Positions 1 to 9,193 of a stretch of DNA of 64,000 nt are shown here, piece by piece. Each line of letters begins with the position of its first letter. Within the stretch, counting starts at the first letter, position 1. Position numbers and translations under genes: made by a program. Below the pieces are notes generated by a model. That model worked only from the letters and a program-made list of their open reading frames with translations. It made no database searches and was not told the DNA's origin. Source of the DNA: Paraburkholderia adhaesiva (GTDB taxonomy: Bacteria > Pseudomonadota > Gammaproteobacteria > Burkholderiales > Burkholderiaceae); contig NZ_JAJEJQ010000002.1 in assembly GCF_021390575.1 (NCBI RefSeq), forward strand, positions 496,001 to 560,000. The letters run 5' to 3'.

Positions 1-83
1 AGGCTGTTTGAGGTTGATGGCTGTCCGATGGGATTGGCCGTAGCAGACTGCGTGCGAATTCAACCCGTGGATGCAACACACTG

Positions 84-103
84 GTCACCGCGCAAGCGGT
101 GAC
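84..103. repeat. Perfect hairpin near the left window edge
   Basis: An 8-bp inverted repeat (GTCACCGC / GCGGTGAC) encloses a GCAA loop. No U-run follows on either strand, so it is not a convincing intrinsic terminator. It overlaps the stop codon of an open frame entering from the left edge (positions 1-102), which may be the 3' tail of an unrecognised plus-strand gene. If so, the hairpin would sit between that gene and the converging GlcG-type gene. Confidence 0.35.
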
Positions 104-184
104 GGTCCTTCGAAAGCAGCATCGCCGTGAAGCCGCGTCATTCCAATGTGTGCGCCTGCAACGGAGTCTGCGAGCAGTGCCGGC

Positions 185-610
185 TCATTGCAGAAACCCT
201 GCGTTACGCAGTGCCTCCTCGGCGGCCTCGTGGTCCTGAATGGACGTTCCGCCAGAAACCCCGATACCACCCACCAGACGCCCTTCATGGAAGAGCGGTA
301 CGCCGCCGCCTATCGGCATCAGGCGCGGATGGTGCGCCAGCGGGGCAACAGTGGGCTCCGCCATGTACTGATTCCATCGATGCGTGGCCATGCCGAACGA
401 GGCGGCGGTCCAGGCCTTGTCGATGGCGACATCGACGGTAAGGAACGGCGCCGAATCCGCGCGCTCGAAAGCGCGCAGGTGGCCGCCTGCATCGGTAATG
501 GCGACTGTCGCGGCGAATCCGCGCGCCGCGCAGGCGCGGCGCGCTTCTGCCAGCAAGGCTTGCGCGGCTTCCAGGCTGATGGTTGTCGTGCCGATGATCT
601 GCGATGTCAT
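185..610 (-). CDS. GlcG/HbpS-family haem-binding-like protein (DUF336)
   Basis: This 141-residue protein has the character of the GlcG/HbpS (haem-degrading, DUF336) family: an N-terminal helix rich in Ala, a central ITDAGGHLRAFERAD strand-turn, and a C-terminal glycine-rich GGIGVSGGTSIQDHEAAEEAL segment. Length is normal for the family. Members bind haem or small cofactors and often sit beside oxidoreductases; the exact role is rarely known. It starts 30 bp downstream of the quinone-reductase gene on the same strand, so the two probably form an operon divergent from the LysR gene at 1809. No signal peptide is visible. Confidence 0.85.
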   Translation of the reverse strand: MTSQIIGTTTISLEAAQALLAEARRACAARGFAATVAITDAGGHLRAFERADSAPFLTVDVAIDKAWTAASFGMATHRWNQYMAEPTVAPLAHHPRLMPIGGGVPLFHEGRLVGGIGVSGGTSIQDHEAAEEALRNAGFLQ

Positions 611-640
611 GTTTATGCCCGTTGTCCGAATGAGAATGAA

Positions 641-1654
641 TTAGCGATTGGCGACGACGACTTTGCCGATCATGTTGCCGGCCTCGACCAGCGCATGTGC
701 CTGAATCAGACCTGCGGCGTTGATGCCATCGATGCGATGGGTCAGGGTGTGCTTGACGATGCCCTGATCGACCAGTTCCGCCACGCGGCGCAACAACGCG
801 TGTTGGCGTGCGATGGTGCTGGTGGTGAACATCGCGCGGGTGAACATGAGCTCCCAGTGAATCGAAATGGATTTCCCCTTGAACGGTCCGATATCGAGGC
901 CCACCGGGTCGTCGATCAGCGCGAACTGGCCTTCCGGACGCAGCACGGCGGCGATTTGCGGCACATAGGCGGCGCTTTCGTTCAAACCGGCAACGTGAGT
1001 GACATGTTCGATCCCGAGCGCGGCCAATTGGGGCCCCCATGGTTGATGGTGATCGATGACGTGATGAGCACCATGCGCGAGCACCCACTCGCGAGTTTGA
1101 GTCCGCGAGGCCGTGCCGATGACGGTCAAACCAGTCAGCTCGCGCGCCAGTTGGGTAAGAATGGAACCGACGCCGCCAGCCGCTCCGATGACCAGCAGCA
1201 CGTTATTGTCGGTCGGGTCGGCAGCCTGAACGCGCAGACGCTCGAACAGCAGCTCCCACGCGGTGATCGCGGTCAACGGCAACGATGCGGCTTCGGCGAA
1301 GTCCAGCGACTTCGGCATGGGTCCGACGATGCGTTCGTCCACTGCGTGCAGTTCGCTGTTGCAACCGGGCCGCGTAATGTCACCGGCGTACCACACACGG
1401 TCGCCCGGCTTGAAGCGCGTGGCCAACGGACCGGTCGCGCGGACGATTCCCGCGGCGTCCCAGCCGCCGATGCGCGCATTGCCTTCAGGAATATCTCCAC
1501 CGCGCCGGATTTTGGTATCGACCGGGTTGACCGACACAGCTTTGACTTCCACCAGCAGGTCGTAGTCGCGCAGTTCCGGCGTCGGCAGCTCGATGTCTTG
1601 CAGTGCCTGCGGATGGCTGATGGGGTGGTTCTGATAGAAGCCGATGGCCTTCAT
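641..1654 (-). CDS. Zinc-type alcohol dehydrogenase-like / NADPH:quinone reductase (MDR family)
   Basis: A 337-residue medium-chain dehydrogenase/reductase. The N-terminal GroES-like part includes VSVNPVDTKIRRG, and a Rossmann domain carries the nucleotide motif VIGAAGGVGS. The catalytic and structural zinc cysteines are absent, as in the zeta-crystallin/quinone-reductase branch, so it is likely an NADPH-dependent enone or quinone reductase in the cytoplasm. The ATG at 1654 was chosen because an AAGGAG-type ribosome site lies just upstream and family homology begins at MKAIGFYQ; the open frame itself extends further. It is divergent from a LysR regulator with about 154 bp between them, the usual arrangement for LysR control. 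The GlcG-type gene follows. Confidence 0.88.
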   Translation of the reverse strand: MKAIGFYQNHPISHPQALQDIELPTPELRDYDLLVEVKAVSVNPVDTKIRRGGDIPEGNARIGGWDAAGIVRATGPLATRFKPGDRVWYAGDITRPGCNSELHAVDERIVGPMPKSLDFAEAASLPLTAITAWELLFERLRVQAADPTDNNVLLVIGAAGGVGSILTQLARELTGLTVIGTASRTQTREWVLAHGAHHVIDHHQPWGPQLAALGIEHVTHVAGLNESAAYVPQIAAVLRPEGQFALIDDPVGLDIGPFKGKSISIHWELMFTRAMFTTSTIARQHALLRRVAELVDQGIVKHTLTHRIDGINAAGLIQAHALVEAGNMIGKVVVANR

Positions 1655-1808
1655 GGGAAAAACTCCTTCGGGGGACAGGCGATGATGCGAACGCGGAAGG
1701 CCACCCGCAGCGGGGCGGGACCTTCCTCCAGAGCAGCAAGGACACCATGGTATCTTTCGGCAATATGCGAATAAATGCCCACCAGGACCAAACACTTTCG
1801 GCGTTTCA

Positions 1809-2744
1809 ATGAAAATAATCCGGCTTGATGACGTTCAGATCTTCGTGCACGCGGTGGACTTCGGCAGCTTCTCGGAGGCGGCACGCCAGCTGAACATCGC
1901 GCCTGCGCAGGCGAGTGCTTCGGTGCAGCGGCTCGAAAAGGCGTTGGGCGAGCGTCTGTTCACGCGATCCACGCGCAGTATGCAACTATCGGAGGCGGGG
2001 GAGCGCTACCTGCCGCATGCGCGGGTCATGGTCGGTGCGCGGGAGCAGGGCGAGCAGGCCCTGGCAAACGGTCGGGGAGCGCTGTCCGGCCCTCTGCGAC
2101 TGTCCGCTCCGTCTGACTTTGGTCGAAACCTGCTGTTGCCGTGGCTCGACGATTTTCAGCACCAGCACCCCGGTTTGTCGCTGCACCTGAAAATGAGCGA
2201 CCGCGCGGCCGACCTCATCCGCCAGCCGCTGGATGCAGCCGTGCGCTACGGATCGCTGCCGGATTCGTCGCTCCTCGGCATGAAGTTGGTCGACGACAAC
2301 CGACGCGCATTGTGCGCCGCGCCGTCGTACATCGAACGGCATGGTGCACCGGCCAAAGTCGACGATCTGCGTCGACACAACTGCCTTCGGTACGTATGGA
2401 GCGAGCAGATACACGAACGCTGGCGCTTTACGCTTCCCGGCGGCGAGCGCACCGTGGCCGTCACAGGAAACCGCATCAGCGACGATGCCGATGCGGTCCG
2501 TCGCTGGGCGATAGCCGGCGAAGGCCTCGTCTATAAGTCGCGACTGGACCTCATCGATGACCTGAAGGCCGGGCGACTGATCGAGTTATTTCCGCCGGAG
2601 TATTGCGAGCCTGCGCCGTTGCACTTGATGTGTGCCCATCGTGCGCAACTGACGCCGACGATCAACGCGTTGCATGCCTTCTTGCGAGAACGTTGCTCTG
2701 CGTTGCTTGCCTGCCACCCGCCGCGTGGTTCCCAATCTGCGTAA
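1809..2744 (+). CDS. LysR-family transcriptional regulator
   Basis: A 311-residue LysR-type regulator. The N-terminal winged helix-turn-helix (residues about 5-65) contains the canonical FSEAARQLNIAPAQASASVQRLEKALGERLF stretch (two overlapping signature blocks). The rest is a periplasmic-binding-protein-like effector domain (about 90-295). It is transcribed divergently from the quinone-reductase/GlcG pair and probably controls it together with its own gene from the 154-bp intergenic region. The inducer cannot be read from sequence. The ATG lies right after the divergent intergenic region, and the length is standard for the family. Confidence 0.93.
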   Translation: MKIIRLDDVQIFVHAVDFGSFSEAARQLNIAPAQASASVQRLEKALGERLFTRSTRSMQLSEAGERYLPHARVMVGAREQGEQALANGRGALSGPLRLSAPSDFGRNLLLPWLDDFQHQHPGLSLHLKMSDRAADLIRQPLDAAVRYGSLPDSSLLGMKLVDDNRRALCAAPSYIERHGAPAKVDDLRRHNCLRYVWSEQIHERWRFTLPGGERTVAVTGNRISDDADAVRRWAIAGEGLVYKSRLDLIDDLKAGRLIELFPPEYCEPAPLHLMCAHRAQLTPTINALHAFLRERCSALLACHPPRGSQSA

Positions 2745-2823
2745 CGAAGTGCGCGTCTTCCCAATTCGGCCTTCGAGATTGAACGAACAGTAAAGCAGCC
2801 GGCCACCGGGACGGCGGCTTTTC

Positions 2824-3198
2824 TCAACGCACGGGTCGAGAAAACAGGTTGACGAGATTCCCATCGGGGTCACGCAGCAGGAGCGAGCGATTGCCCCACG
2901 GCATTAATGTCGTCGGCATCACGATGGGCGTTCCGGACGCATTCATCCGTTCGAACACCGCGTCAACGTCGTCCACTTCGAACTCCAGGATTGCCGATCG
3001 ATTGGCAGCGGCAGTGGCAGCACCGACGTTGAAAAGCTTGATCAGATGCTCAGATGAAATCGCTAGCGTCGAGCCCTCGAATCGTATTTCGGCAAACCCA
3101 TCGGCCAGACGTACAGCCTCGATCCCGGAAAGCCTCTGATAAAACGCGACCAGCCTTTCGACATCCGGGGTAACAACGCGAACCGATGCGAACTTCAT
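2824..3198 (-). CDS. VOC (glyoxalase/bleomycin-resistance fold) family protein
   Basis: A 124-residue vicinal-oxygen-chelate protein with two beta-alpha-beta-beta-beta halves: MKFASVRVVTPDVERLVAFY at the N-terminus and the C-terminal WGNRSLLLRDPDGNLVNLF, which is the typical last-strand signature. Such proteins are small cytoplasmic metalloenzymes or binding proteins; the substrate is unknown. It lies 32 bp downstream of a YafY-type regulator on the same strand, so it is likely co-transcribed with, and may be regulated by, that protein. Confidence 0.88.
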   Translation of the reverse strand: MKFASVRVVTPDVERLVAFYQRLSGIEAVRLADGFAEIRFEGSTLAISSEHLIKLFNVGAATAAANRSAILEFEVDDVDAVFERMNASGTPIVMPTTLMPWGNRSLLLRDPDGNLVNLFSRPVR

Positions 3199-3230
3199 TT
3201 TGAGCTCCTCGTCAAGAAAGGAGCTTTAGT

Positions 3231-3953
3231 CTAGCGATCGATGCTGTCAGATTCTGGCAGTATCGTGCGACTGGCGACCTGATTTAATTTGCGCCACTCA
3301 CGAAGCAGTGTGGAACGCCTCTTTGGGTAGCGCTCCTCCATCTGCTCGACGCTCAAGATCCGATCCGAACGGAAATTCCGAAAATCAGCTCGAAGCTCGC
3401 ACCAGCACATCAGTACTCGCGCCTGGTCGAAATACACCAGGGCAAAAGGCCAAACGATACGCCGGGAGTGAATGCCAGCGCCGTCCACGTAAGCAATGTC
3501 GAGCTTTTGCTCCGCACGGACCGCGGCACGTAGAAGGTCCGGCGAGATTGTGTGGGTAGGTCTCGTCAACGGTGCGCCGACGAGCAGCGAAGATTCCTCC
3601 AGTTCGCGACGCAATTCAGTGGGCAGTACGGCGGCTATCTTCGCAAGCGCGCCTAGCGCGCCGGACGACAGCGTCTTGTCGCAGCGATCGGCCACCCAGC
3701 GCATGCCAAGCACCAGGGCATCGAGTTCCTCTGAGCCGAACATGATGGGTGGGAGCATGAAACCCGGTTTCATCACGTAGCCAATGCCTGGCTCCCCCTC
3801 GATCATTGCTCCCTGTGTCTGCAAACTGGCGATGTCCCGGTATAGCGTGCGGATGCTCACGCCGAGCTCATCAGCGAGGGCCTGGCCGCTCACGGGACGT
3901 CGATAACGACGTAGCACTTGCAGGAGTTGAAGCAGACGTTCGGCACGGGACAT
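3231..3953 (-). CDS. YafY-family (HTH_11/WYL) transcriptional regulator
   Basis: A 240-residue regulator. The N-terminal HTH_11 domain reads MSRAERLLQLLQVLRRYRRP, then ELGVSIRTLYRDIASLQTQGA. A WYL-type sensor domain follows (about residues 140-235, with AYVDGAGIHSRRIVWPFALVYF and a C-terminal FRSDRIL strand). WYL regulators sense nucleic acid or small ligands and often control neighbouring genes. The open frame reaches 4253, but homology begins at the ATG at 3953, so that start is used. The VOC gene follows 32 bp downstream. Confidence 0.9.
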   Translation of the reverse strand: MSRAERLLQLLQVLRRYRRPVSGQALADELGVSIRTLYRDIASLQTQGAMIEGEPGIGYVMKPGFMLPPIMFGSEELDALVLGMRWVADRCDKTLSSGALGALAKIAAVLPTELRRELEESSLLVGAPLTRPTHTISPDLLRAAVRAEQKLDIAYVDGAGIHSRRIVWPFALVYFDQARVLMCWCELRADFRNFRSDRILSVEQMEERYPKRRSTLLREWRKLNQVASRTILPESDSIDR

Positions 3954-4357
3954 ACCTGAATCCGGATATCGATACTGAAGAGAATCAACGAGGCGACCCG
4001 TTACTTCAGAGCGAATGCATCTGGTGCGTTCGGGCCGGCGTTGCATTGTTGACGATCTATGCGGCTTTGTCGAACGGCTCAATATGGCCGACCTCTGACG
4101 CATAGCGGAAAGGTGGGCCACGCGTGGGGGCTCAATGCCGGCCGCTGAAACTTTACTTCCTGTTGACGCGGCAGCCCGGCAAGTGGTGAAGTGGGAAAGC
4201 CGATCGACGGTCAACGTGAGTGCTGAGGATGTGCGCTGCTTCCGGTTCGCCATTGCAGGTTGTCAAGCGATTGGTTCCGCACCCTGGATTCACGCCCCTG
4301 TTGGCCACAATCGAGCATTGATAGTGAGCGATTGGACGCTGTGAAAAGGATTGCGCC
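3954..4357. other. Intergenic stretch, about 400 bp, no gene recognised
   Basis: This gap lies between the YafY gene start and the DUF1330 gene. Frames on both strands are open in places but show no family resemblance or ribosome site. It presumably holds the promoter of the YafY-VOC pair and that of the DUF1330 gene. Confidence 0.6.
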
Positions 4358-4657
4358 ATGACTGCATACCTGATTGCTGATGTCGATGTAAAAGACCCCG
4401 CTCTTTTTGAAGAGTACAAACGAGAAGTGCCCGCTACTGAGGCGCGCTATGGCGGGAGATATCTGGGCCGTGGTGGTCTGACTAAAGTTCTCGAAGGTGA
4501 TTGGCAACCGCACCGCCTCGTCATCGTCGAGTTTCCTGACATGGAGTCCTTAATGGCCTGGTATGACTCGCCAGAATACACCCGCCTCAAGGCGATCCGT
4601 GAAAGATGTGCGACGACACGGATTATTGCGCTGGAAGGGGTAGCCGCAACCTCATAG
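4358..4657 (+). CDS. DUF1330 domain-containing protein
   Basis: A 99-residue protein of the DUF1330 family (dimeric alpha-beta barrel fold): MTAYLIADVDVKDPALFEEYKREV, then a YGGRYLGRGG turn, LVIVEFPDMESLMAWYDSPEY and a final short helix with KAIRE. The whole domain is present. Biochemical function is unknown in the family; it resembles antibiotic-biosynthesis monooxygenase-like dimers. A good ribosome site (AAAGGA) precedes the ATG. Immediately downstream is a broken flavin-oxidoreductase fragment. Confidence 0.9.
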   Translation: MTAYLIADVDVKDPALFEEYKREVPATEARYGGRYLGRGGLTKVLEGDWQPHRLVIVEFPDMESLMAWYDSPEYTRLKAIRERCATTRIIALEGVAATS

Positions 4658-4906
<249 letters not shown>

Positions 4907-5133
4907 AGCGCGAATGTCAGATGATGTCACCCCAATGCGTCATTCGACTGCCCATCTGGATATGCCGCGGCCGGCTGAAACTGGCCGCTAGCCCGCTTCA
5001 CCCGCGGCGCGTGCATACGGGTCTGATCCCATCTCTGTGACGCGCAGAAAACTACACGCAGACATGCGCTAGCGCAAATGACGCCCAAAAAAACGCTGGT
5101 ACTCTTACAGGTTTTTTCCAGCACGCCTACGCC

Positions 5134-6432
5134 ATGAAGCGCCCACAACTCCTCAGCCCCGCCGGCTCGCTGCGCGCCCTGAACTACGCTCTCGCATACG
5201 GCGCCGATGCGGTGTACGCGGGCCTGCCACGCTACAGCCTGCGTGCGCGCAACAACGAGTTCCGCAACACGGGCTTCCTGGCTGAAGGGATCGAAGCCTG
5301 CCGGGCCGCCGGCAAGAGTTTCTACCTGACCGTCAATCTGATGCCGCACAACCGCAAGGTCGACACCTTCATCAAGGACTTGCGCGACGCGGTGGCCCTT
5401 GGCCCGGATGCACTGATCATGGCCGACCCCGGACTGATCATGATGGTCCGCGAGACGTGGCCCGACATGCCGGTCCACCTTTCCGTGCAGGCCAATACCG
5501 TCAACTACGCCGCCGTCCGTTTCTGGAATTCGATCGGTGTATCGCGCGTGATCCTGTCGCGCGAACTCTCGCTTGACGAGATCGCTGAAATCCGCCAACG
5601 CTGCCCCGACACCGAACTCGAAGTCTTCGTGCACGGCGCGTTGTGCATGGCGTATTCCGGACGCTGTCTGCTCTCCGGCTACTTCAATCATCGCGATTCG
5701 AATCAGGGCACGTGCACCAACGCCTGCCGCTGGAGCTATCGCATGACCGAGTCCGCGGTGACGCCTGAAGGCGAACACGTGCCGCGCCACGCGGCAGCGG
5801 ATCGCGTGTATATGCTGGAAGAAGAAGCGCAGCGCAGCGGCGAATGGATGGAGCTGTCCGAAGACGAGCACGGCACGTATCTGATGAATTCGCGTGACCT
5901 GCGCGCGATCGAGCATGTGCAGCGACTGGTCGATATCGGCGTCGATTGCCTGAAGATCGAAGGCCGTACCAAGTCACATTACTATGTCGCGCGTACTGCA
6001 CAACTCTATTCTCGCGCCATCGACGACGCGGTCAACGGCCGCCCGTTCGACGCGGGTCTCCTCGGTCGCCTCGAAGGCCTCGCGAATCGCGGTTACACCG
6101 ACGGCTTCCTGCAGCGGCATCACTCCGAGGAATACCAGAACTACTTGAGCGGAGCCTCGGGCAGTGCGCGTCAACAGTTCGTCGGCGAATGGCTGGCTTA
6201 TGACGCGGTGACGGGGCTTACGACGCTCGACGTGAAGAATCGCTTTGCTGTTGGCGACGCGCTGGAGATCGTCACGCCGGACGGCGCGCGCGACATGACC
6301 TTGAGCCGCATGGAAAACTTGGAAGGACAAGCCTGCGATGTTGCGCCTGGCAGCGGTCATACGGTCCAAGTCGACATCGGAGAAACCGGGCCGATGACGC
6401 TTGTGGCCCGATATGTCGCGGATGATCAGTAG
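5134..6432 (+). CDS. trhP: tRNA 5-hydroxyuridine synthase TrhP (peptidase U32 family, YegQ-like)
   Basis: A 432-residue U32-family protein starting MKRPQLLSPAGSLRALNYAL. The U32 signature is at about residues 166-185 (EVFVHGALCMAYSGRCLLS), followed by a cysteine pair in QGTCTNACRW. These match the four-cysteine iron-sulfur site of TrhP/RlhA proteins. In E. coli TrhP (YegQ) makes 5-hydroxyuridine at the wobble position of tRNAs from prephenate-dependent chemistry; that role is inferred here. RlhA is the main alternative, but it is much longer (over 600 residues), so TrhP is favoured. It appears monocistronic. Confidence 0.85.
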   Translation: MKRPQLLSPAGSLRALNYALAYGADAVYAGLPRYSLRARNNEFRNTGFLAEGIEACRAAGKSFYLTVNLMPHNRKVDTFIKDLRDAVALGPDALIMADPGLIMMVRETWPDMPVHLSVQANTVNYAAVRFWNSIGVSRVILSRELSLDEIAEIRQRCPDTELEVFVHGALCMAYSGRCLLSGYFNHRDSNQGTCTNACRWSYRMTESAVTPEGEHVPRHAAADRVYMLEEEAQRSGEWMELSEDEHGTYLMNSRDLRAIEHVQRLVDIGVDCLKIEGRTKSHYYVARTAQLYSRAIDDAVNGRPFDAGLLGRLEGLANRGYTDGFLQRHHSEEYQNYLSGASGSARQQFVGEWLAYDAVTGLTTLDVKNRFAVGDALEIVTPDGARDMTLSRMENLEGQACDVAPGSGHTVQVDIGETGPMTLVARYVADDQ

Positions 6433-6461
6433 GCTCCCCTCCGTCCGTACCGCACTCTTCG

Positions 6462-7637
6462 TTAGAAGGCGAAGTTCACGTTTGTCTGGCTTCCGCCCGT
6501 AATGTTGACGGCGGTCGATTGCGTGGCGCCCGAGGCCGCATCGGCTTCGATCGTGTATTGTCCCGCCGAACTCGCCGCTGCGGCCAGGCCGACGGGCAGC
6601 GTGCCGTTATACGTGCCGACCATCGGTGCCGCGACGGGCAGGCTCGTCGTATAGGCGCCCGTATCGAGGTTCGCATTTGCCGATGCGATTTCGTACGTGC
6701 CCGTCGACGTGGCCTGAAGCGCACGCAGGCTCGCATCCGCCGACGCTGTCACAGTGCCGCTAACCGCATTCATCGTCGAGGCGGGCAGCACGATCGGCTG
6801 GCCTGCCGTGGAGACGTGCGTCGTAGCACCGACTACGACAGGCACCGATGTAACGATCCCCGTCGTCTCGTTGGGTTGCGCGATCACGATGTCGTAGTTG
6901 CCGTTGGTCGAGCTCTGGACAAGCGTCGAGAAGACGAAGTGGCCCGTGCTGTCCGCCACCGTGCCGCTCACCACCTTGCCGTTCTGTTCGGCATACACAG
7001 TTGCGCCGGCTTCCGCCACGGCGACAAACCCGTCGATTGTGCCGGCGACGGTCATCGGCGTGGCAGTGATGACAGGTTTGAGGGCGTACGAGCCGTTGCC
7101 CTGCTGGACGACCGACTTGCAGGCGTTGAAGTCGAGCACGAGATCGACCGTTGAGTTCGCAGCCACTTCAAACGGACGAATGATCTTCAGGCCGCTTTGC
7201 GTCGCGCTCGGTGTTGCGAGCGCCTGTTCATTGGTCGTTCCCGACACGACGACCGAATTGGACGGGGTGTTACCCTGGTTCGGTGCGAGCACGAGCCGCA
7301 CCTGCTGATATTGGCCGGCGGGCAGGGTGGCCTGGCCGAGTGTTGCCATCGTGCCGTTCGTGAGCGAAAGGAGGTCTACCTTCTGCGGAGTCGCAAGCGT
7401 GATACTGGTCCATCCGCTGTCGCTATCACCCGCGCTCGAACTCGCGTTGATTCGCACTTCGTTCACCGTCACGAACACGTGGTCGAAGCCGCACGAGGGG
7501 GCATCGGTCATCTGGACGTTCACGGTGCCGGTCGGCGTGGCTCCGCCGCTACTTCCGCCTCCGCCTCCGCCACCGCACGCCGCGAGCGTGATCGACGCGA
7601 AAATTGCGCACGCCAGGGTTTTCCGCAAGCTGCTCAT
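6462..7637 (-). CDS. DUF4382 domain-containing lipoprotein
   Basis: A 391-residue exported protein. The signal peptide ends in a lipobox (ITLAAC at residues about 15-20) followed by a run of seven glycines, a flexible tether typical of outer-membrane or periplasm-facing lipoproteins. Residues about 35-185 form a DUF4382 domain (VNVQMTDAPSCGFDHVFVTV). Later repeats look like carboxypeptidase-regulatory/Ig-like beta domains. Function is unknown; related lipoproteins are secreted or surface-associated. The ATG at 7637 was chosen because it begins the signal peptide; the frame is open further upstream. Confidence 0.87.
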   Translation of the reverse strand: MSSLRKTLACAIFASITLAACGGGGGGGSSGGATPTGTVNVQMTDAPSCGFDHVFVTVNEVRINASSSAGDSDSGWTSITLATPQKVDLLSLTNGTMATLGQATLPAGQYQQVRLVLAPNQGNTPSNSVVVSGTTNEQALATPSATQSGLKIIRPFEVAANSTVDLVLDFNACKSVVQQGNGSYALKPVITATPMTVAGTIDGFVAVAEAGATVYAEQNGKVVSGTVADSTGHFVFSTLVQSSTNGNYDIVIAQPNETTGIVTSVPVVVGATTHVSTAGQPIVLPASTMNAVSGTVTASADASLRALQATSTGTYEIASANANLDTGAYTTSLPVAAPMVGTYNGTLPVGLAAAASSAGQYTIEADAASGATQSTAVNITGGSQTNVNFAF

Positions 7638-8238
7638 TGCACACCTGATTGTTTGGTCTCGGATGTACAAAGGATACGTATGGCGGGGCAGTAGCGATCG
7701 TCGTGTTTGCAACAGGACGTAACCATTCGAGTAGCACCACGATGCGTTCCGGAAAGTGGCCGTCGCTCGAGCGTGATGCATCTACCGGCAGGAGCGAGTC
7801 CGGTTAGTCGGCGCCAGTCAATCTCCGATCCGATGACAGCAAGGACTCCGCCCAGAGGGAAAACCCGCAGGTTCCGCCGCTTCGCTGGAGCACGTCCCAC
7901 GAAGGCATTGCAACTGCGTTGATGCGAACTACCCGTTGCGGACATGCGGGTCTCGGCCCCGACGACGGCCGCTCTCTGAGGTCCAACGGATATCGGCTCA
8001 CGCGAGGTTGCCCGCCCCTTTTCAGCCTTTGCTGCCATTCGATTTTCGGCGTAGATCAGATGAATACGAATTGCCTTCCGGGCGGACGGCTAGCGAATCC
8101 TCAGTGGATAAATCGCCTATATTGGTGCAGGTGATTCATCGCGTTCCGGCTTTCGCGAAGACGCGGCATCCGTCCGCCGGACCCCGCATCTTGTACGTCC
8201 CGCACTGGCAGGCGGGACACATCGACCAGGAGCATAAA
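7638..8238. other. Intergenic stretch, 600 bp, no gene recognised
   Basis: Divergent region between the DUF4382 lipoprotein and wrbA. Overlapping open frames on both strands show no recognisable family and no ribosome site. It should contain both promoters. Confidence 0.6.
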
Positions 8239-8841
8239 ATGGCGAGGGTACTTGTTCTGTATTACTCGATGTACGGACACATCGAAACGATGGCCAACGC
8301 AGTCGCCGAAGGCGCCCGCTCGGTGCCCGGTACCGAGGTGACACTCAAGCGCGTCCCTGAAACGATCCCCGACGAGCAGGCAAAAGCAATCGGCGTCAAG
8401 ATGAATCAGCCGGCGCCGGTTGCGACGCCCGGCGAACTGGCCGACTACGACGCGGTCATCTTCGGTACGCCGACCCGCTTCGGCAACATGGCTGGGCAGA
8501 TGCGCACGTTCCTCGACCAGACAGGCGGCCTGTGGATGAAAGGCGCCTTGGTTGGCAAGATCGGCAGCGTATTTGCATCAACCGGTACGCAGCATGGCGG
8601 CCAGGAGACCACCATCACCTCGTTTCACTCCACGTTGCTCCACCAGGGCATGGTGATTGTCGGTGTGCCCTATGCATGCGCCGGGCTTGTGAACATGCAG
8701 GAGATCACTGGCGGCACGCCTTATGGTGCGACGACACTTGCTGGTGCCGATGGAAAGCGACAACCGTCGCAGAACGAACTCGACATCGCACGTTATCAGG
8801 GAAAGCACGTTGCCGAGTTGGCCGCCAAACTGTTTAGCTGA
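8239..8841 (+). CDS. wrbA: NAD(P)H:quinone oxidoreductase WrbA
   Basis: A 200-residue flavodoxin-like protein. The FMN-binding loop is [17 protein letters not shown] (residues about 5-21). The WrbA-specific segments [21 protein letters not shown] and [14 protein letters not shown] are both present. WrbA is a tetrameric FMN enzyme that performs two-electron reduction of quinones in the cytoplasm. The open frame begins earlier, but the ATG at 8239 has a CAGGAGC ribosome site and matches the family start. A broken DoxX gene follows about 45 bp downstream. Confidence 0.95.
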   Translation: MARVLVLYYSMYGHIETMANAVAEGARSVPGTEVTLKRVPETIPDEQAKAIGVKMNQPAPVATPGELADYDAVIFGTPTRFGNMAGQMRTFLDQTGGLWMKGALVGKIGSVFASTGTQHGGQETTITSFHSTLLHQGMVIVGVPYACAGLVNMQEITGGTPYGATTLAGADGKRQPSQNELDIARYQGKHVAELAAKLFS

Positions 8842-8886
8842 TGCGCTCATCTGCAAACGGTGAAACAGCGATGCGCCACTTCTCGA

Positions 8887-9193
8887 TTGAATAACGCAAG
8901 GATGAGCGCTTCCTGTTCGCGCGCGCACGGCTGATGGTCTTGTTCGTTCTGTGTGGCTGGCAGAAACTGACGGGATTTTCAGGCACTGCTGGCTACATGA
9001 TTTCGGTCGGCGCGCGCGCTCGCGCTTTCTGCGGTGGTCTTCATCGTGGTGGATTTGTCGTGGGCATCACCATCGTCATCGGCTTCTACGCCCATCCGCT
9101 CGCCTTCCTGCTCGCGCTATATACACTCGGTATCGCGTTCATGGGCCACCACTACTGGCCCATGAATCGAAAAAAAACCACCGCGCCGTTTAG
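8887..9193 (+). pseudogene. DoxX-family membrane protein, frameshifted
   Basis: DoxX-type sequence is recovered only by changing frame. TTG-initiated codons at 8887 give LNN; a one-base shift gives RKDERFLFARARLMVLFVLCGWQKLTGF (two blocks). Then GYMISVG is followed by a second shift into ALALSAVVFIVVD, and a third back into VVGITIVIGFYAHPLAFLLALYTLG and GHHYW. The two central shifts compensate, leaving one long open frame from 8934 with a scrambled loop in place of one membrane helix. A run of eight A residues near 9170 marks a possible fourth shift. Intact DoxX proteins are about 130-150-residue, four-helix membrane proteins. The 3' end meets the convergent EAL-HDOD gene. Confidence 0.75.

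Noticed and set aside
1..102. Open frame entering from the left edge and ending at 102, with a plausible protein-like tail (RLFEVDGCPMGLAVADCV)
   Set aside because: Only 33 codons are visible, codon bias is weak and no family is recognisable. It may be the 3' end of a plus-strand gene but cannot be supported.
146..1774. 542-codon plus-strand open frame
   Set aside because: It is antisense to the quinone reductase and GlcG genes, both of which have clear family motifs. High GC makes long shadow frames common here.
2774..2824. Possible terminator after the LysR gene (agccgg...ggcggcttttct)
   Set aside because: The stem is short and mismatched, so it is not called.
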